Shown: one piece after another, positions 8,519 through 16,895 of the stretch
How the letters are laid out: every line of letters begins with the position of its first letter
Numbering within the stretch: the first letter of the stretch is position 1
The notes under the pieces: model-generated
Seen by the model: only the letters and a program-made list of their open reading frames with translations
What the model was told of the DNA's origin: nothing
Database searches by the model: none
Position numbers and translations under genes: made by a program
NCBI GenBank assembly: GCA_002102225.1
Contig: LQPB01000059.1
Span: forward strand, 41,863 to 105,862
DNA length: 64,000 nt
Origin: Mycobacterium interjectum
GTDB taxonomy: Bacteria; Actinomycetota; Actinomycetes; Mycobacteriales; Mycobacteriaceae
Direction of reading: 5' to 3'

Positions 8519-9498
8519 CGCCCCTCCGGGTGGCTGACCAGGCGCAGCACCTCGCGCGCGCAACCCCACGACAGCGTCACACCGTTGCCGCCGTGGCCGT
8601 AGTTGTGGATGCACCGGGCCCGCCCGAGCGGCTCGGCCTGCACCCGCACCGCCGGCCGGTCCGGACGCAGCGCGGTGATCGTCTCGATCACCTCGGCCTC
8701 GCGTAGCCGCGGCTCGATACGCCGGCACCGCTGCAGGATGCGGTCGGTCACCTCCGGATCCGGGGTCGTGTCCCAGCGGTCGGGAATGCTGATGCCACCG
8801 CACACCACCCGCTGCGGGTGCGGGAAGAAGCAGGTCCATTCCCGGCCGTGGTTCAACTCGATAAACAGTTGCCGCACACCGGGATTCGCCAGGACGACGT
8901 GCTGGCCGAACAGCGGCCGCACCGAATCGTCGCCGGTCAGGGCTCCGGCGCCGAGCCCGGCGCAGTTGACGACGACCGGTGCGGCGTCGGCCGCCTCGGC
9001 CAGCGACCGGACCGGACGCAACTCGATCTCGCAGCCCGCGGCGGTCAGCCGGCGGGTCAGATAGTCGAGATAGTGCGGCATGTCGATCATCGGCATGCTG
9101 GCGCGGAACCCGGTGCCGAAGCCGTCTGGCACGTCGGCCGGATCGGCGGGGCGCAGGTCGGGGATCAGCGTGGCCGCTGGCGAGGCCGCCTCGGTCCCGA
9201 TGAATTCCCCGACCGCCAGCGCCGGTGCCAGGAGAACACCGGTGTCCGGGTCGGCCGCCAGTTCGCGAAACACCCCCAGGGAATGCGCGGTCCAGTCCAG
9301 AGTCGCCGCGGCGCGTTCGGCCGGGCGAGGAGGTGCCCATACCGCACCCGCCACCGCCGACGTCGTCTCCGGTGGCATCGCGGCCGTCCACACCCGCACC
9401 GGCCAACCCGCCTCGGCCAGGCGGATGGCCGACGTCAAGCCGCTGACGCCGGCACCGATGACGACAATCTGTTGCCTGTCACCCGGGTCACTTGCCAA
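8515..9498 (-). CDS. aao: FAD-dependent D-amino acid oxidase
   Basis: A DAO-family flavoprotein with the dinucleotide-binding motif GAGVSG at residues 15-20 and an ending with 'RCIHNYGHGGNGVTLSWGCA', the D-amino acid oxidase signature that carries active-site residues. It should oxidise D-amino acids to keto acids with release of H2O2. Position corresponds to Rv1905c. The frame is open to a start at 9540, which would overlap the upstream gene; the TTG at 9498 avoids this and gives 327 residues, near the recalled 320. The start is therefore uncertain by 14 codons. It forms an operon with the crotonase. Confidence 0.88.
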   Translation of the reverse strand: MASDPGDRQQIVVIGAGVSGLTSAIRLAEAGWPVRVWTAAMPPETTSAVAGAVWAPPRPAERAAATLDWTAHSLGVFRELAADPDTGVLLAPALAVGEFIGTEAASPAATLIPDLRPADPADVPDGFGTGFRASMPMIDMPHYLDYLTRRLTAAGCEIELRPVRSLAEAADAAPVVVNCAGLGAGALTGDDSVRPLFGQHVVLANPGVRQLFIELNHGREWTCFFPHPQRVVCGGISIPDRWDTTPDPEVTDRILQRCRRIEPRLREAEVIETITALRPDRPAVRVQAEPLGRARCIHNYGHGGNGVTLSWGCAREVLRLVSHPEGR

Positions 9499-9514
9499 TG
9501 GCAGCGAGCTCCCG

Positions 9515-9964
9515 TCAGGGATGGGGGGGTGGCGGGCCATTCTGGCCGCCGAGCAGCCCGTTGAGGATGCCGAGCGTGCCCTGCACAGCCGCGGGCGGGG
9601 CGCTGGCCGGCGGAGTGGCGTCGGGCGTCAGCTGCCAGGGCTGGCAGCCCGTTGTCTTGAACGCCTTGTCCGTGGGTTCGATCTGCACTACCTGCGGCTT
9701 CTTGCTCAGGGCGTTGTCGACGAGGTTGCCGTCGGGGTTGCCCGTTCGCTTCCAGTAGCAGGTGCCGTCGCCGACGGGTCCCGCCGAGCTGTAGATGCCG
9801 GGCGCGATGTCGCTTCCCACCGCGAAGGTGCCGTCGTGGTCCATCGTGGTCTTCGGCCCGGGTGGGGGCGTCGGCTCCGGATCGGCGCCGGCGACGGCCG
9901 CGGATGCCGCCCAGCCGGCAATCAATAGGCCGGCGGCAACAGATCGTGCCGCCACGGATGCCAT
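9515..9964 (-). CDS. Small secreted protein, Rv1906c-like
   Basis: A 149-residue protein with a Sec signal peptide ('ARSVAAGLLIAGWAASAAVAGADP', cleavage after Ala-Gly-Ala near residue 28). The mature domain contains 'GTFAVGSDIAPGIYSSAGPVGDGTCYWKR', a small beta fold common in actinobacterial exported proteins, with two cysteines that could form a disulfide, and a Pro-rich C-terminus. I start it at the ATG at 9964 because it opens the signal peptide; the frame is open 13 codons further. It follows furA directly, where M. tuberculosis would have katG and Rv1907c in between. Function is unknown. Confidence 0.85.
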   Translation of the reverse strand: MASVAARSVAAGLLIAGWAASAAVAGADPEPTPPPGPKTTMDHDGTFAVGSDIAPGIYSSAGPVGDGTCYWKRTGNPDGNLVDNALSKKPQVVQIEPTDKAFKTTGCQPWQLTPDATPPASAPPAAVQGTLGILNGLLGGQNGPPPPHP

Positions 9965-10009
9965 TTTGAACCCCACGAGGCAGCAGCCTACCGGTGCGAG
10001 CAACTCATT

Positions 10010-10744
10010 TCATATGGACGTTGGCGAGGGTGAATCGGAAGGCTCGATGTGAGGGCCGTTGCTCGCCACTGTGGCATCAGCGATGTCGTAGCGAGCCCAC
10101 CCGGCATTGGCTCCCAGCCCGCCCGTCCCAATTCCGGCCGCCTTCAACCCGGTACTCGGCGTGAGCGGGCCTGGGGCGAGCCATTCTCCCGGCGTCGGGG
10201 TTGGCGTTGGCGTCGGCACCAGTTGGCCATTACTCGGCGGCGGGTTGCCGCTATCGCCCGAGCAAAGCGTGCCGTGGGAGAGTTGTTCCGTGGGGCTGTG
10301 ATCGTCGATCGCTGGAGACGCGGGTGATACCGAGCAGCCGGCGCAGCGGCCCAAATAGATGACCTCCGCGCCGTCGAGCTGAAAGCCGTTGGTGTCCGAA
10401 ACGGACAGGCAGGGAGCCGCACCGATGACGCAGTCGACGTCCGCGATGGCCCCGCAACTCCGGCAGACCATGTGATGGTGGTTGTCGCCCACGCGAGTTT
10501 CGTAGCGCGCGACCGAGCCTGGCGGCTGAACCCGTCGCAACAGACCCACGTCTGTCAGCGCGTGCAGGATGTCGTACACGGCCTGGCGCGACACGTCGGG
10601 CAGGCAGGCACGCACGGCCCCGATGATCGTTTCGGTGTCGGCGTGCGGATTCAGGTTCACCGAATGGAGCACCGCGATTCGCGGGCGGGTCACCCGCAGA
10701 TCGGCTGAACGAAGGCGCTCGGCATAGCGATCCATCGAGGGCAT
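10010..10744 (-). CDS. furA: Ferric uptake regulator FurA with an atypical C-terminal tail
   Basis: Residues 1-140 are a complete Fur protein: a winged helix with 'LRVTRPRIAVL' and 'DVSRQAVYDILHALTDVGL', the metal-binding 'DNHHHMVCRSC' (His89-91, Cys94 and Cys97) and a second Cys pair 'CAGC' at 134-137. In mycobacteria FurA is redox- and metal-responsive and represses furA-katG. Here the frame continues for about 100 more residues rich in Pro, Thr, Gly and Ser (a run of TPTPTPTP), where other FurA proteins stop near 147-150. The katG gene that normally follows is absent. The tail may come from a deletion that removed katG and the normal stop. The ATG at 10744 is preferred; the ATG at 10735 is the alternative. 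Confidence 0.85.
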   Translation of the reverse strand: MPSMDRYAERLRSADLRVTRPRIAVLHSVNLNPHADTETIIGAVRACLPDVSRQAVYDILHALTDVGLLRRVQPPGSVARYETRVGDNHHHMVCRSCGAIADVDCVIGAAPCLSVSDTNGFQLDGAEVIYLGRCAGCSVSPASPAIDDHSPTEQLSHGTLCSGDSGNPPPSNGQLVPTPTPTPTPGEWLAPGPLTPSTGLKAAGIGTGGLGANAGWARYDIADATVASNGPHIEPSDSPSPTSI

Positions 10745-11197
10745 CTGAACCAGGCGAAGGTCTTTTCTCGAATTGATCAAGCTCTGACCTTTCCCTCGGA
10801 CCGCGACACCCGCCGACATTGCGGCACATGAAAACTATATGGAAACGCTACTTTCGCGGCGGAGCCCAGATTAGGATCCTTCGACACCTTGTGGTGCGTT
10901 TTCGACAAATCGCGACACCTTTTTCGAACCCCCAGTCTCATCCCCAACCAAATCTTGGGTCCGCGCCGACGAGGGTTCTCAACCGAGCAAAGCACACTTC
11001 GCCCGTGTACTGCTGGCATTCCCCCGAGGCTAAGTTTGGGCGCACCGCCGCCACCCGTTTGCCCGACCGGGAGCGGCTCGCGCGCCCGGCACCGGTTGGG
11101 TGCCTGGACCGTTGTTGAAGCTCGCCGACCACCGCCCCCCTCGGTCGGACCATGCGAGTCGGAGGCCACGCACCCCGGCCCCGTGGCCGGTCGAGGT
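10745..11197. other. Intergenic stretch without a supported gene
   Basis: About 450 bp between the furA start and the stop of the next minus-strand gene. Short frames exist on both strands, but their translations are arginine- and proline-rich shadows with no recognisable domain. An 8-bp palindrome TTGATCAA lies at 10773-10780, upstream of furA, in the place expected for promoter and operator elements. No terminator or RNA gene could be identified. Confidence 0.5.
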
Positions 11198-11692
11198 CTA
11201 TGTCAGGCGGCGCACTTTGCCGGCGTAGCCCAAGGCGTGTTCGTACGTATCAAGGTTGTCCCGGGAAATTCTCGCGTGCACCGGGCGCTCGAGGAAGAAG
11301 CGCAACACCGGGTTGTAGGCATGGTAGGTCTCGTGAAAGGTCAGCACGGTGGTGCCGTCGGGCTGCTCCTCGAGTTGGTGATAGCCCTCGGCGCGCGACC
11401 ACAACGGCGCTCCGACCGCGACATATCGCGACAGCTTGTTCATCTCCGCCTCCGTCACGGTCTCCCACGACCGCGCTCTACCGCCGGACAGCAGGTACTT
11501 GGGGACCGGGAAGACGCAGGTGCGAACCAGGCCCTCACCGGCCTCGTTGCCCTCGTTGAGAATCTCCATGCTGCCCGTCGGCCAGGTGAGCACCCGCGGC
11601 CGCGGCGCGTTCGGCGGAACCGGGGGATGAAGCCCCCGCCACACTTTCTTCGGCGGCGCGTCGACGTGGAATCGCACGGTGTAGGACTGCAT
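11198..11692 (-). CDS. SRPBCC-fold protein (polyketide cyclase/START-like)
   Basis: A 164-residue protein with the START-like pattern: an N-terminal strand 'YTVRFHVDAPPKKVWRGL', a long central sheet, and a C-terminal helix 'ISRDNLDTYEHALGYAGKV'. Such proteins bind hydrophobic ligands or act as small cyclases; no catalytic role can be assigned. Its start overlaps the stop of the nitroreductase by one base (TGATG), so translation is coupled and the two probably serve one pathway. It begins the accessory block that runs to about 20.9 kb. Confidence 0.78.
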   Translation of the reverse strand: MQSYTVRFHVDAPPKKVWRGLHPPVPPNAPRPRVLTWPTGSMEILNEGNEAGEGLVRTCVFPVPKYLLSGGRARSWETVTEAEMNKLSRYVAVGAPLWSRAEGYHQLEEQPDGTTVLTFHETYHAYNPVLRFFLERPVHARISRDNLDTYEHALGYAGKVRRLT

Positions 11693-12333
11693 CAGCGTTC
11701 TCCAACCAGGTGTCCCCAGCTATCCCAATAGGTGATGGTCTCCGCCGGCGGCCGCTTGGCCGGCCGGAAGTCGGTGCCGATCGTGTAGGCGACCGGGAAC
11801 AGCGCGGCCTGGGTGGCGGTGTCGGGGATGCCGAGCAACTCGGCCACCTCGCGCTCCCGGGCCAGGTGCATCGTCGTCCACACCGACCCCAGGCCGCGCG
11901 ACCGCAGGGCAAGCAGAAAACTCCAGCCGGCGGGGATGATTGACGCCCAGGCCGACGCGGCCGTCAACAGGTTCGAGTTGTCGATGCGGTTGTCCAGGCA
12001 GGGGATGACATGCACGGGAACGCGGGCCAGCGTCTCGGTGAGGGCCAGCGCGCCGGCATACACGCGCCGGGTCTGCGGATCGGACGCCTCCTTGGCCGCG
12101 TACGCCAAATATTCGGCGCCGATCCCGCGATAGATCTCGGCGATCGCGGCGCGCTTGTCGGCGTCAGTGATCACCAACCAGCGCCAGTCCTGGGCGTTAC
12201 TCGCGGTGGGCGCCTGCATGGCGAGTCGTATGCACTCGAGGATCACCTCGCGGCCGACGGGTCGGTCGAGGTCGAGGCGGTTGCGGACGGCACGCGTGGT
12301 GCTCAGCAATTCATCGACCGTCGCGATGTCCAT
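11692..12333 (-). CDS. Nitroreductase family flavoprotein
   Basis: This 213-residue FMN-dependent protein has the nitroreductase start 'STTRAVRNRLDLDRPV', the ligand loop 'APTASNAQDWRWLVIT' and the closing 'LFPVAYTIGTDFRPAKR'. Family members reduce nitroaromatics, quinones or enones with NAD(P)H. The substrate is open, but neighbouring genes for a CMD-like protein, nitronate monooxygenase and tautomerase within 6 kb suggest a catabolic setting. It is coupled to the SRPBCC gene downstream and lies 27 bp after the CMD-like gene, so the three may form one operon. Confidence 0.87.
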   Translation of the reverse strand: MDIATVDELLSTTRAVRNRLDLDRPVGREVILECIRLAMQAPTASNAQDWRWLVITDADKRAAIAEIYRGIGAEYLAYAAKEASDPQTRRVYAGALALTETLARVPVHVIPCLDNRIDNSNLLTAASAWASIIPAGWSFLLALRSRGLGSVWTTMHLAREREVAELLGIPDTATQAALFPVAYTIGTDFRPAKRPPAETITYWDSWGHLVGER

Positions 12334-12360
12334 CGGATCCTTACTCTTGTCGAAGCTTGA

Positions 12361-12843
12361 TCAAAGCTCGATGGCGCAGGACTGGTCGACCCCGAGCACC
12401 GCCAGGGAGCGGCCGAGGCCAAGGAACACCGCGACGCAGAGCGTCAGATCGAGGATCTCCTCGTCGGAGAACACGGCGCGCAGCCGCGCGAAGAACCCGT
12501 CGTCCATCGACGCGTGGTCGTTGGCGAAGCGCTCCGCAAACTCGATGGCAAGACGCTGACGCGCGGTGTAGCCCGGGTAGCTGGCGTAGGCGGCGACGTT
12601 GTCGTAGAGCTCGGGCGCAACGCCGGCGTCCAGCACGGACTGGGCGCGGAAATCCGAGCAGGCGACGCAGTCGTTGATCTGGGCGATTCGCATCCGCGCC
12701 AGCTCCCGCTCCTCGGCCGGCAGAATGCTTTGCTCGTACGCGCCCCGGATCATCCGCTCCACCATGCCGCCGAGTTGCGGCCGTAGGGTCCAGATCATGG
12801 CGGGTTCGCCGCCTGGGCCGTCCGGCACATCGAGTCGGGCCAT
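12361..12843 (-). CDS. Carboxymuconolactone decarboxylase/AhpD-like protein
   Basis: A 160-residue helical protein of the CMD family, with the AhpD-type pair of cysteines in 'INDCVACSDFRAQ'. The histidine that usually follows the second Cys by a few residues is replaced here, so the peroxidase relay of true AhpD may be altered. Most other members are of unknown function. A ribosome binding site (CAGGAG) precedes the ATG at 12843 by about 8 bp. It is the first gene of a likely CMD-nitroreductase-SRPBCC operon and is divergent from the 13035 gene. Confidence 0.84.
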   Translation of the reverse strand: MARLDVPDGPGGEPAMIWTLRPQLGGMVERMIRGAYEQSILPAEERELARMRIAQINDCVACSDFRAQSVLDAGVAPELYDNVAAYASYPGYTARQRLAIEFAERFANDHASMDDGFFARLRAVFSDEEILDLTLCVAVFLGLGRSLAVLGVDQSCAIEL

Positions 12844-13034
12844 CCGTGAACTCCTGCCCGGTGAATGTCGTTACCGTATCGAAGCAAACCAGATTCTCGA
12901 CGCGGCTGTCTAGGTCGGTCAACGCGCCTCATTGTGCATATGTAGACCCGGCGCGGCGCGCGAAGAGCGGCCGGGTTACCGTCCGTTAAACGTGGGCGTT
13001 TAAAGCAGAGCGCCCCGTGTTTGGAGGTCTCGGC

Positions 13035-13733
13035 GTGCTGTTCATGCACGAGGTACACAAGGTGCGCGGCCGCGCCGAAGACGAGTTCGAGGCCGCGTTT
13101 CGGGAGGGCTGGATGCCCATGCTCGGCGCCGACGGGGACGCCCGGCTGCTGTGGTATGCCGATCATGCCCAGGGCAGCGGGCCGGCCTACACCGTCGTCA
13201 CCGTCACCGCGGTGAAGGACGGGGCGGCGTGGGAACGGCTCCCCCCGCGGGTGCAGCAGGGCGATCTGCAGAAGTGGATCCGCGGCCTCGACGAACTCCG
13301 CCATGAGGTCGAGGCCAAGCTGTTGGTCCCGCTCGCGTGGTCGCCCCTGCAGGAAGTGTCGTTCGACGAGGTGCCGACCGACGGCCGGGAGCACGAGCTG
13401 AACCTCTACATGGAAGACACCATGTGGCCCTACCAGAACAAGTTCGAGGAATACATCGACCGCTGCGGCGACGTCTACGCCCGCAGCCTGGAGCGGCCGT
13501 CCTCCATGCTGACGATCCAGGCGGCCTTCCAGCCCGCGCTGGGCAGCCACCTGCGCCGCGAGGTCATCCTGATGCAGCGCATCAAACGGCCGGAGCAACT
13601 GCTCGAACTGCTCCGCACCCACATCCCGTCCGAATACCGCGCGCCCGGCACGTGGATGCACGACGCCCTCGATCTGCGCGACCAGTGGACCAGCCGGCTG
13701 CTGCGCACCTCCGCGTGGTCACCTCTGTATTAG
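13035..13733 (+). CDS. Uncharacterised protein with internal duplication (paralogue of the 15213 gene)
   Basis: I do not recognise a named family with certainty. The 232-residue protein consists of two similar halves: 'LFMHEVHKV...LLVPLAWSPL' (residues 2-105) and 'LYMEDTMWP...RLLRTSAWSPLY' (124-232). Each half ends in AWSPL and has the strand-helix spacing of a dimeric alpha/beta barrel of NIPSNAP or EthD type (inference). No signal peptide or membrane segment is visible. The GTG at 13035 is chosen because GGAGG sits 9 bp upstream and the paralogue starts at the same residue. It stands 8 bp upstream of an acyl-CoA ligase, whose other side carries the paralogue, so all three probably act in one pathway. 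Confidence 0.82.
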   Translation: MLFMHEVHKVRGRAEDEFEAAFREGWMPMLGADGDARLLWYADHAQGSGPAYTVVTVTAVKDGAAWERLPPRVQQGDLQKWIRGLDELRHEVEAKLLVPLAWSPLQEVSFDEVPTDGREHELNLYMEDTMWPYQNKFEEYIDRCGDVYARSLERPSSMLTIQAAFQPALGSHLRREVILMQRIKRPEQLLELLRTHIPSEYRAPGTWMHDALDLRDQWTSRLLRTSAWSPLY

Positions 13734-13741
13734 GCCCGCAG

Positions 13742-15184
13742 ATGAACACCGGGACCATCCTCGACGCCGCCGCGAGCGGCGACCCGGCCCGGACCGCGCT
13801 CATCATCGACGGGCGCTTCATCAGTTACGGCGATCTGGCGGCGACGGTGCGGCGCTGCGCTGCCGCCCTGGCCGCTCGCGGGGTCGTGGCCGGCCAGCGC
13901 GTCGCCGTCGTCGACAACGGAAGCCTGCTGTCGGTCGCGACGCTGCTCGGCGCGGCGCGCATCGGCGCCGCCGCCGCGTTGATGAATCCCGCGCTGACGC
14001 CGCCCGAGCTGCAAGGGCTGCTGAAGAATGCCGGCTGCGCCGAGGTGGCGGTCGCCGGGGAGCCGTACGTCGAGCGGCTCCGCGACGCGGGCGCACCGAC
14101 GGTATTGACGGAGTCCGACCTCGACGACGAAGAGCGCGCGCCGGCACCGCTGGCCGGCGACACCGACGACCGGGACGCCTTGGTGCTGTTCACCAGTGGC
14201 ACGACGGGGCTCCCCAAGGCCGTCGGCATCACGGGCCGGCGGCTCGCCGCGCGGATCACGGGAATGGCGGCTCCCTTCCGGGCGGAAGCCAAACCCGCGG
14301 TGGGGATGATGTGCGTCCCCTTCTTCCATGTCGGCGGCGCCCTGGGCACGCTCGGCGGTTTGTACTCGGGCAACACCTCGGTGGTGCAGCCGCGGTTCGA
14401 CGCCGGCGAATGGTTACGTCTGGTCTCGCAGCACCGGGTGGCGACCACCTTCATGGTGCCGACGATGCTGCAGCGCATCCTCGACCACCCGGACTTCCCG
14501 AACGCCGATCTGACGTCCCTGGTCGCCATCGCGTATGGGGCCGCCGCCGCGCCGATCACCTTGGTGCGCAGGGCGATGGCCGCGCTGCCGCACGTCGCGT
14601 TCGCCAACGTGTTCGGCCAGACCGAGACGCTCGGGGCGTACACGACCCTGCTGCCCGGCGACCATCGCGACCCGTCCCGCGCCGGCTCGGTCGGCCGCCC
14701 GCTGCCCGGGGTCGAGGTGCGAGTCGTCGATCCCGCCACCGGCAATGACGTCGCGGCCGGAACGGTGGGGGAGCTGTGGGTGCACAGCACCCAGAACGTG
14801 ACCGACGGCTGGCTGCGCACCGGCGATCTCGCGCGCCAAGATCCCGACGGATACCTCTTCCCGTCCGGCCGGCTCGCCGACACCATCAACCGCGGTGGCG
14901 AGAAGTTCGGTCCGGTCGAGGTCGAGGAGGCGTTGCGTTCCCATCCCGCGGTGAGCGACGTCGCGGTCGCCGGGCTCGCCGACGAGGAGCTGGGCCAGCG
15001 GGTCGGGGCGGCCGTAGTGGCTTGCGCGCCAGTGACACTCGAGCAGCTGCGAGCGCATTGCCGCGAGCTGATCGCCTACTTCAAGCTGCCCGAGCGACTG
15101 GCGATCGTCGACCAGATCCCCTACAACGCGACTGGCAAAGTCAGCCGCCGCCAGATCGCCGCGCTCATCGTGGGCGAGACCTGA
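13742..15184 (+). CDS. Acyl-CoA synthetase (class I adenylate-forming enzyme)
   Basis: A compact 480-residue ligase that activates a carboxylic acid as acyl-AMP and transfers it to CoA. It has the P-loop 'LFTSGTTGLPKAV' near residue 143, 'FGQTET' near 295, the hinge region 'GDLARQDPDGYLFPSGR' near 362, and the C-terminal catalytic lysine in 'YNATGKVSRR' near 462. It is shorter than typical FadD proteins (about 500-600 residues), consistent with a small or aromatic acid substrate (inference). It lies between two paralogous genes of unknown function, with 8 bp upstream and 28 bp downstream, so the three form one operon. Confidence 0.92.
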   Translation: MNTGTILDAAASGDPARTALIIDGRFISYGDLAATVRRCAAALAARGVVAGQRVAVVDNGSLLSVATLLGAARIGAAAALMNPALTPPELQGLLKNAGCAEVAVAGEPYVERLRDAGAPTVLTESDLDDEERAPAPLAGDTDDRDALVLFTSGTTGLPKAVGITGRRLAARITGMAAPFRAEAKPAVGMMCVPFFHVGGALGTLGGLYSGNTSVVQPRFDAGEWLRLVSQHRVATTFMVPTMLQRILDHPDFPNADLTSLVAIAYGAAAAPITLVRRAMAALPHVAFANVFGQTETLGAYTTLLPGDHRDPSRAGSVGRPLPGVEVRVVDPATGNDVAAGTVGELWVHSTQNVTDGWLRTGDLARQDPDGYLFPSGRLADTINRGGEKFGPVEVEEALRSHPAVSDVAVAGLADEELGQRVGAAVVACAPVTLEQLRAHCRELIAYFKLPERLAIVDQIPYNATGKVSRRQIAALIVGET

Positions 15185-15212
15185 GCCAACACCTGAAAAC
15201 CCGGGAGTGCCA

Positions 15213-15926
15213 GTGCTGTTTCTTCACGAGACCCACAAGGTGGTCGGCGCGCGGCAGGACGCGTTCGAAGCCGCCTACCGCGACGGCTGGATGCCCATGC
15301 TGGCCAACGAGGACAACGCGCGGCTGCTCTGGTACACCAACCACGCCCACGGCAGCGGGGCGTCCTACACCGTCGTCACCATCACCGGGATCAGCGACGG
15401 CGCGGCCTGGGAAAGCCTGGCCCGCCGGGTCCAGACCGGCGACCTTCGGCCGTGGATGCGCGAACTGGACAACCTGCGCCACGAGGTGACGGGCAAGCTG
15501 TTGCTACCGGTCGCGTGGTCACCGCTGCAGACCGTCGACCTGGCCAGCGTGCCCACCACGGCTCAGACCCACCCGCTGACCATGTTCATGGAGGACACCG
15601 GCTGGCCTCATGCCCCGCTGGACGACTACATCCGCTCCTGGGACGAGATCTACTATCGGCCGCTGTCGCAGGCGCCGGCCAGGATGCGCATCCTGGATAT
15701 CCAGGCGTGCTTCCAGGTGGCCCACGGCAGCTATCGTCGCCGAGAAGCCATGCTGTGGCAGAAGATTGACGACTCCAACAACTATGCCGCCCTCGTGCAC
15801 CTGCTCACCAGGGAGGTCCCGGCCGAGCACCGGGCGCCCGGCAGCTACATGTTCGAGGCCCTGAAGTTCCGCGACCAGTGGGAGAGCCGTCTGCTGCGGA
15901 CGTCCGACTGGTCACCCCTCTACTGA
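15213..15926 (+). CDS. Uncharacterised protein with internal duplication (paralogue of the 13035 gene)
   Basis: A 237-residue protein clearly homologous along its whole length to the 13035 product: 'LFLHETHKVVGARQDAFEAA', 'GWMPML', a 'YTVVTIT' strand, 'LLLPVAWSPL' midway and 'RLLRTSDWSPLY' at the end. The two-half structure is kept. The GTG at 15213 is preferred because GGGAG sits at the correct distance; the GTG at 15207 is also in frame. Two diverged copies around one ligase suggest a heteromeric partner or two successive steps on a CoA-linked substrate (inference). Its end overlaps the convergent nitronate monooxygenase gene by 15 bp. Confidence 0.82.
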   Translation: MLFLHETHKVVGARQDAFEAAYRDGWMPMLANEDNARLLWYTNHAHGSGASYTVVTITGISDGAAWESLARRVQTGDLRPWMRELDNLRHEVTGKLLLPVAWSPLQTVDLASVPTTAQTHPLTMFMEDTGWPHAPLDDYIRSWDEIYYRPLSQAPARMRILDIQACFQVAHGSYRRREAMLWQKIDDSNNYAALVHLLTREVPAEHRAPGSYMFEALKFRDQWESRLLRTSDWSPLY

Positions 15927-16895
15927 AGCTGGGCACGCGGGTTTCAGGATCCTGGCGGCCTCGCCGACCATCTCGGCAACGACATCAGCCACGGGCCGGA
16001 CTTGGCGAACGCGCCCGACCGCCTCGCCGATGATTATCGCCGCTGTGTCGAAATCCTCCGCAGCCGTTGCTGTTTCGAAGGCTTCCACCGCCTCGGCGAC
16101 CGAACCTGACAGTTGTTCCTCGTTGCCGTGCCAGGTGTCGAGGAAGGCGTTGCCCAGCGCCCGCACCGTGTATTCGCCGGGCCAATCCAACCGCCGCACA
16201 ACGTCATAGACGCGGGTGCGAACGGTTTCGTCGCCGCTTGCGCCGATGGCGCGCTGCTGGGCCAGCGGCGACACCAGCGCCTCCGGAGTCGCCCAGAACC
16301 TGGTGCCCACGAGAGCGCCGTCGGCGCCGAGCGCCAGCGCCGCGGCCAGGCTGCGGCCGTCGGCGACACCGCCCGCGGCAACCACCAACGTTTGGGGCGC
16401 GCGTTCGGCGACAAGGTCGACGACGTCCGGCACCAGAGTGAAGGTCGAACGGACGGCCATGCCGTGCCCGCCCGCCTCGCCACCCTGAGCGACGACGACC
16501 TCCGCGCCCGCGTCCAGGGCCTGGCGCGCGTGCTCGAGGTTTTGGACCTGCGCGACGAGCGGAACCCCCGCGGCGTGGATGCGGTCGCCGAACGGCGCCA
16601 ACTCGCCGAACGACAACATGATCGCGGCGGGCCGCCGCTCCAGGGCCTCCTCGAGCAGCCCTGGCTGGCGCGCCAGGCTCCACGTGATGAAGCCACATCC
16701 GACCCGGGTCGCGCCGGCCCGGTCGAATTCGCGCTGCAGCCAAACCTTTTCGCCGTAGCCGCCGCCGATGAGGCCCAGGCCGCCGGCCGAGGTCACCGCG
16801 GCCGCGAGCCTGCCCCCCGAGATTCCGGCCATCGGCGCCAGCAGGATGGGATGTTCGATCCCGAAGAATCGGGTGAGGCGGGTGTGCGGGGTCAT
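15912..16895 (-). CDS. Nitronate monooxygenase (2-nitropropane dioxygenase family)
   Basis: The 327-residue TIM-barrel FMN enzyme has the family start 'GIEHPILLAPMAGISGG', 'AQGGEAGGHG' near residue 142 with the catalytic histidine, and 'GGVADGRSLAAALALGADGALVGTRF' near 175-200 for phosphate binding. It would oxidise alkyl nitronates such as propionate-3-nitronate, although members of this family also act as enoyl reductases. The ATG at 16895 overlaps the stop of the tautomerase gene by 4 bp (ATGA). The pair is divergent from a LysR gene that is the likely regulator. Confidence 0.9.
   Translation of the reverse strand: MTPHTRLTRFFGIEHPILLAPMAGISGGRLAAAVTSAGGLGLIGGGYGEKVWLQREFDRAGATRVGCGFITWSLARQPGLLEEALERRPAAIMLSFGELAPFGDRIHAAGVPLVAQVQNLEHARQALDAGAEVVVAQGGEAGGHGMAVRSTFTLVPDVVDLVAERAPQTLVVAAGGVADGRSLAAALALGADGALVGTRFWATPEALVSPLAQQRAIGASGDETVRTRVYDVVRRLDWPGEYTVRALGNAFLDTWHGNEEQLSGSVAEAVEAFETATAAEDFDTAAIIIGEAVGRVRQVRPVADVVAEMVGEAARILKPACPASVEG

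Noticed and set aside
10777..11169. 130-codon minus-strand frame upstream of furA
   Set aside because: No domain, no ribosome binding site, unusual composition; the region is better treated as intergenic.
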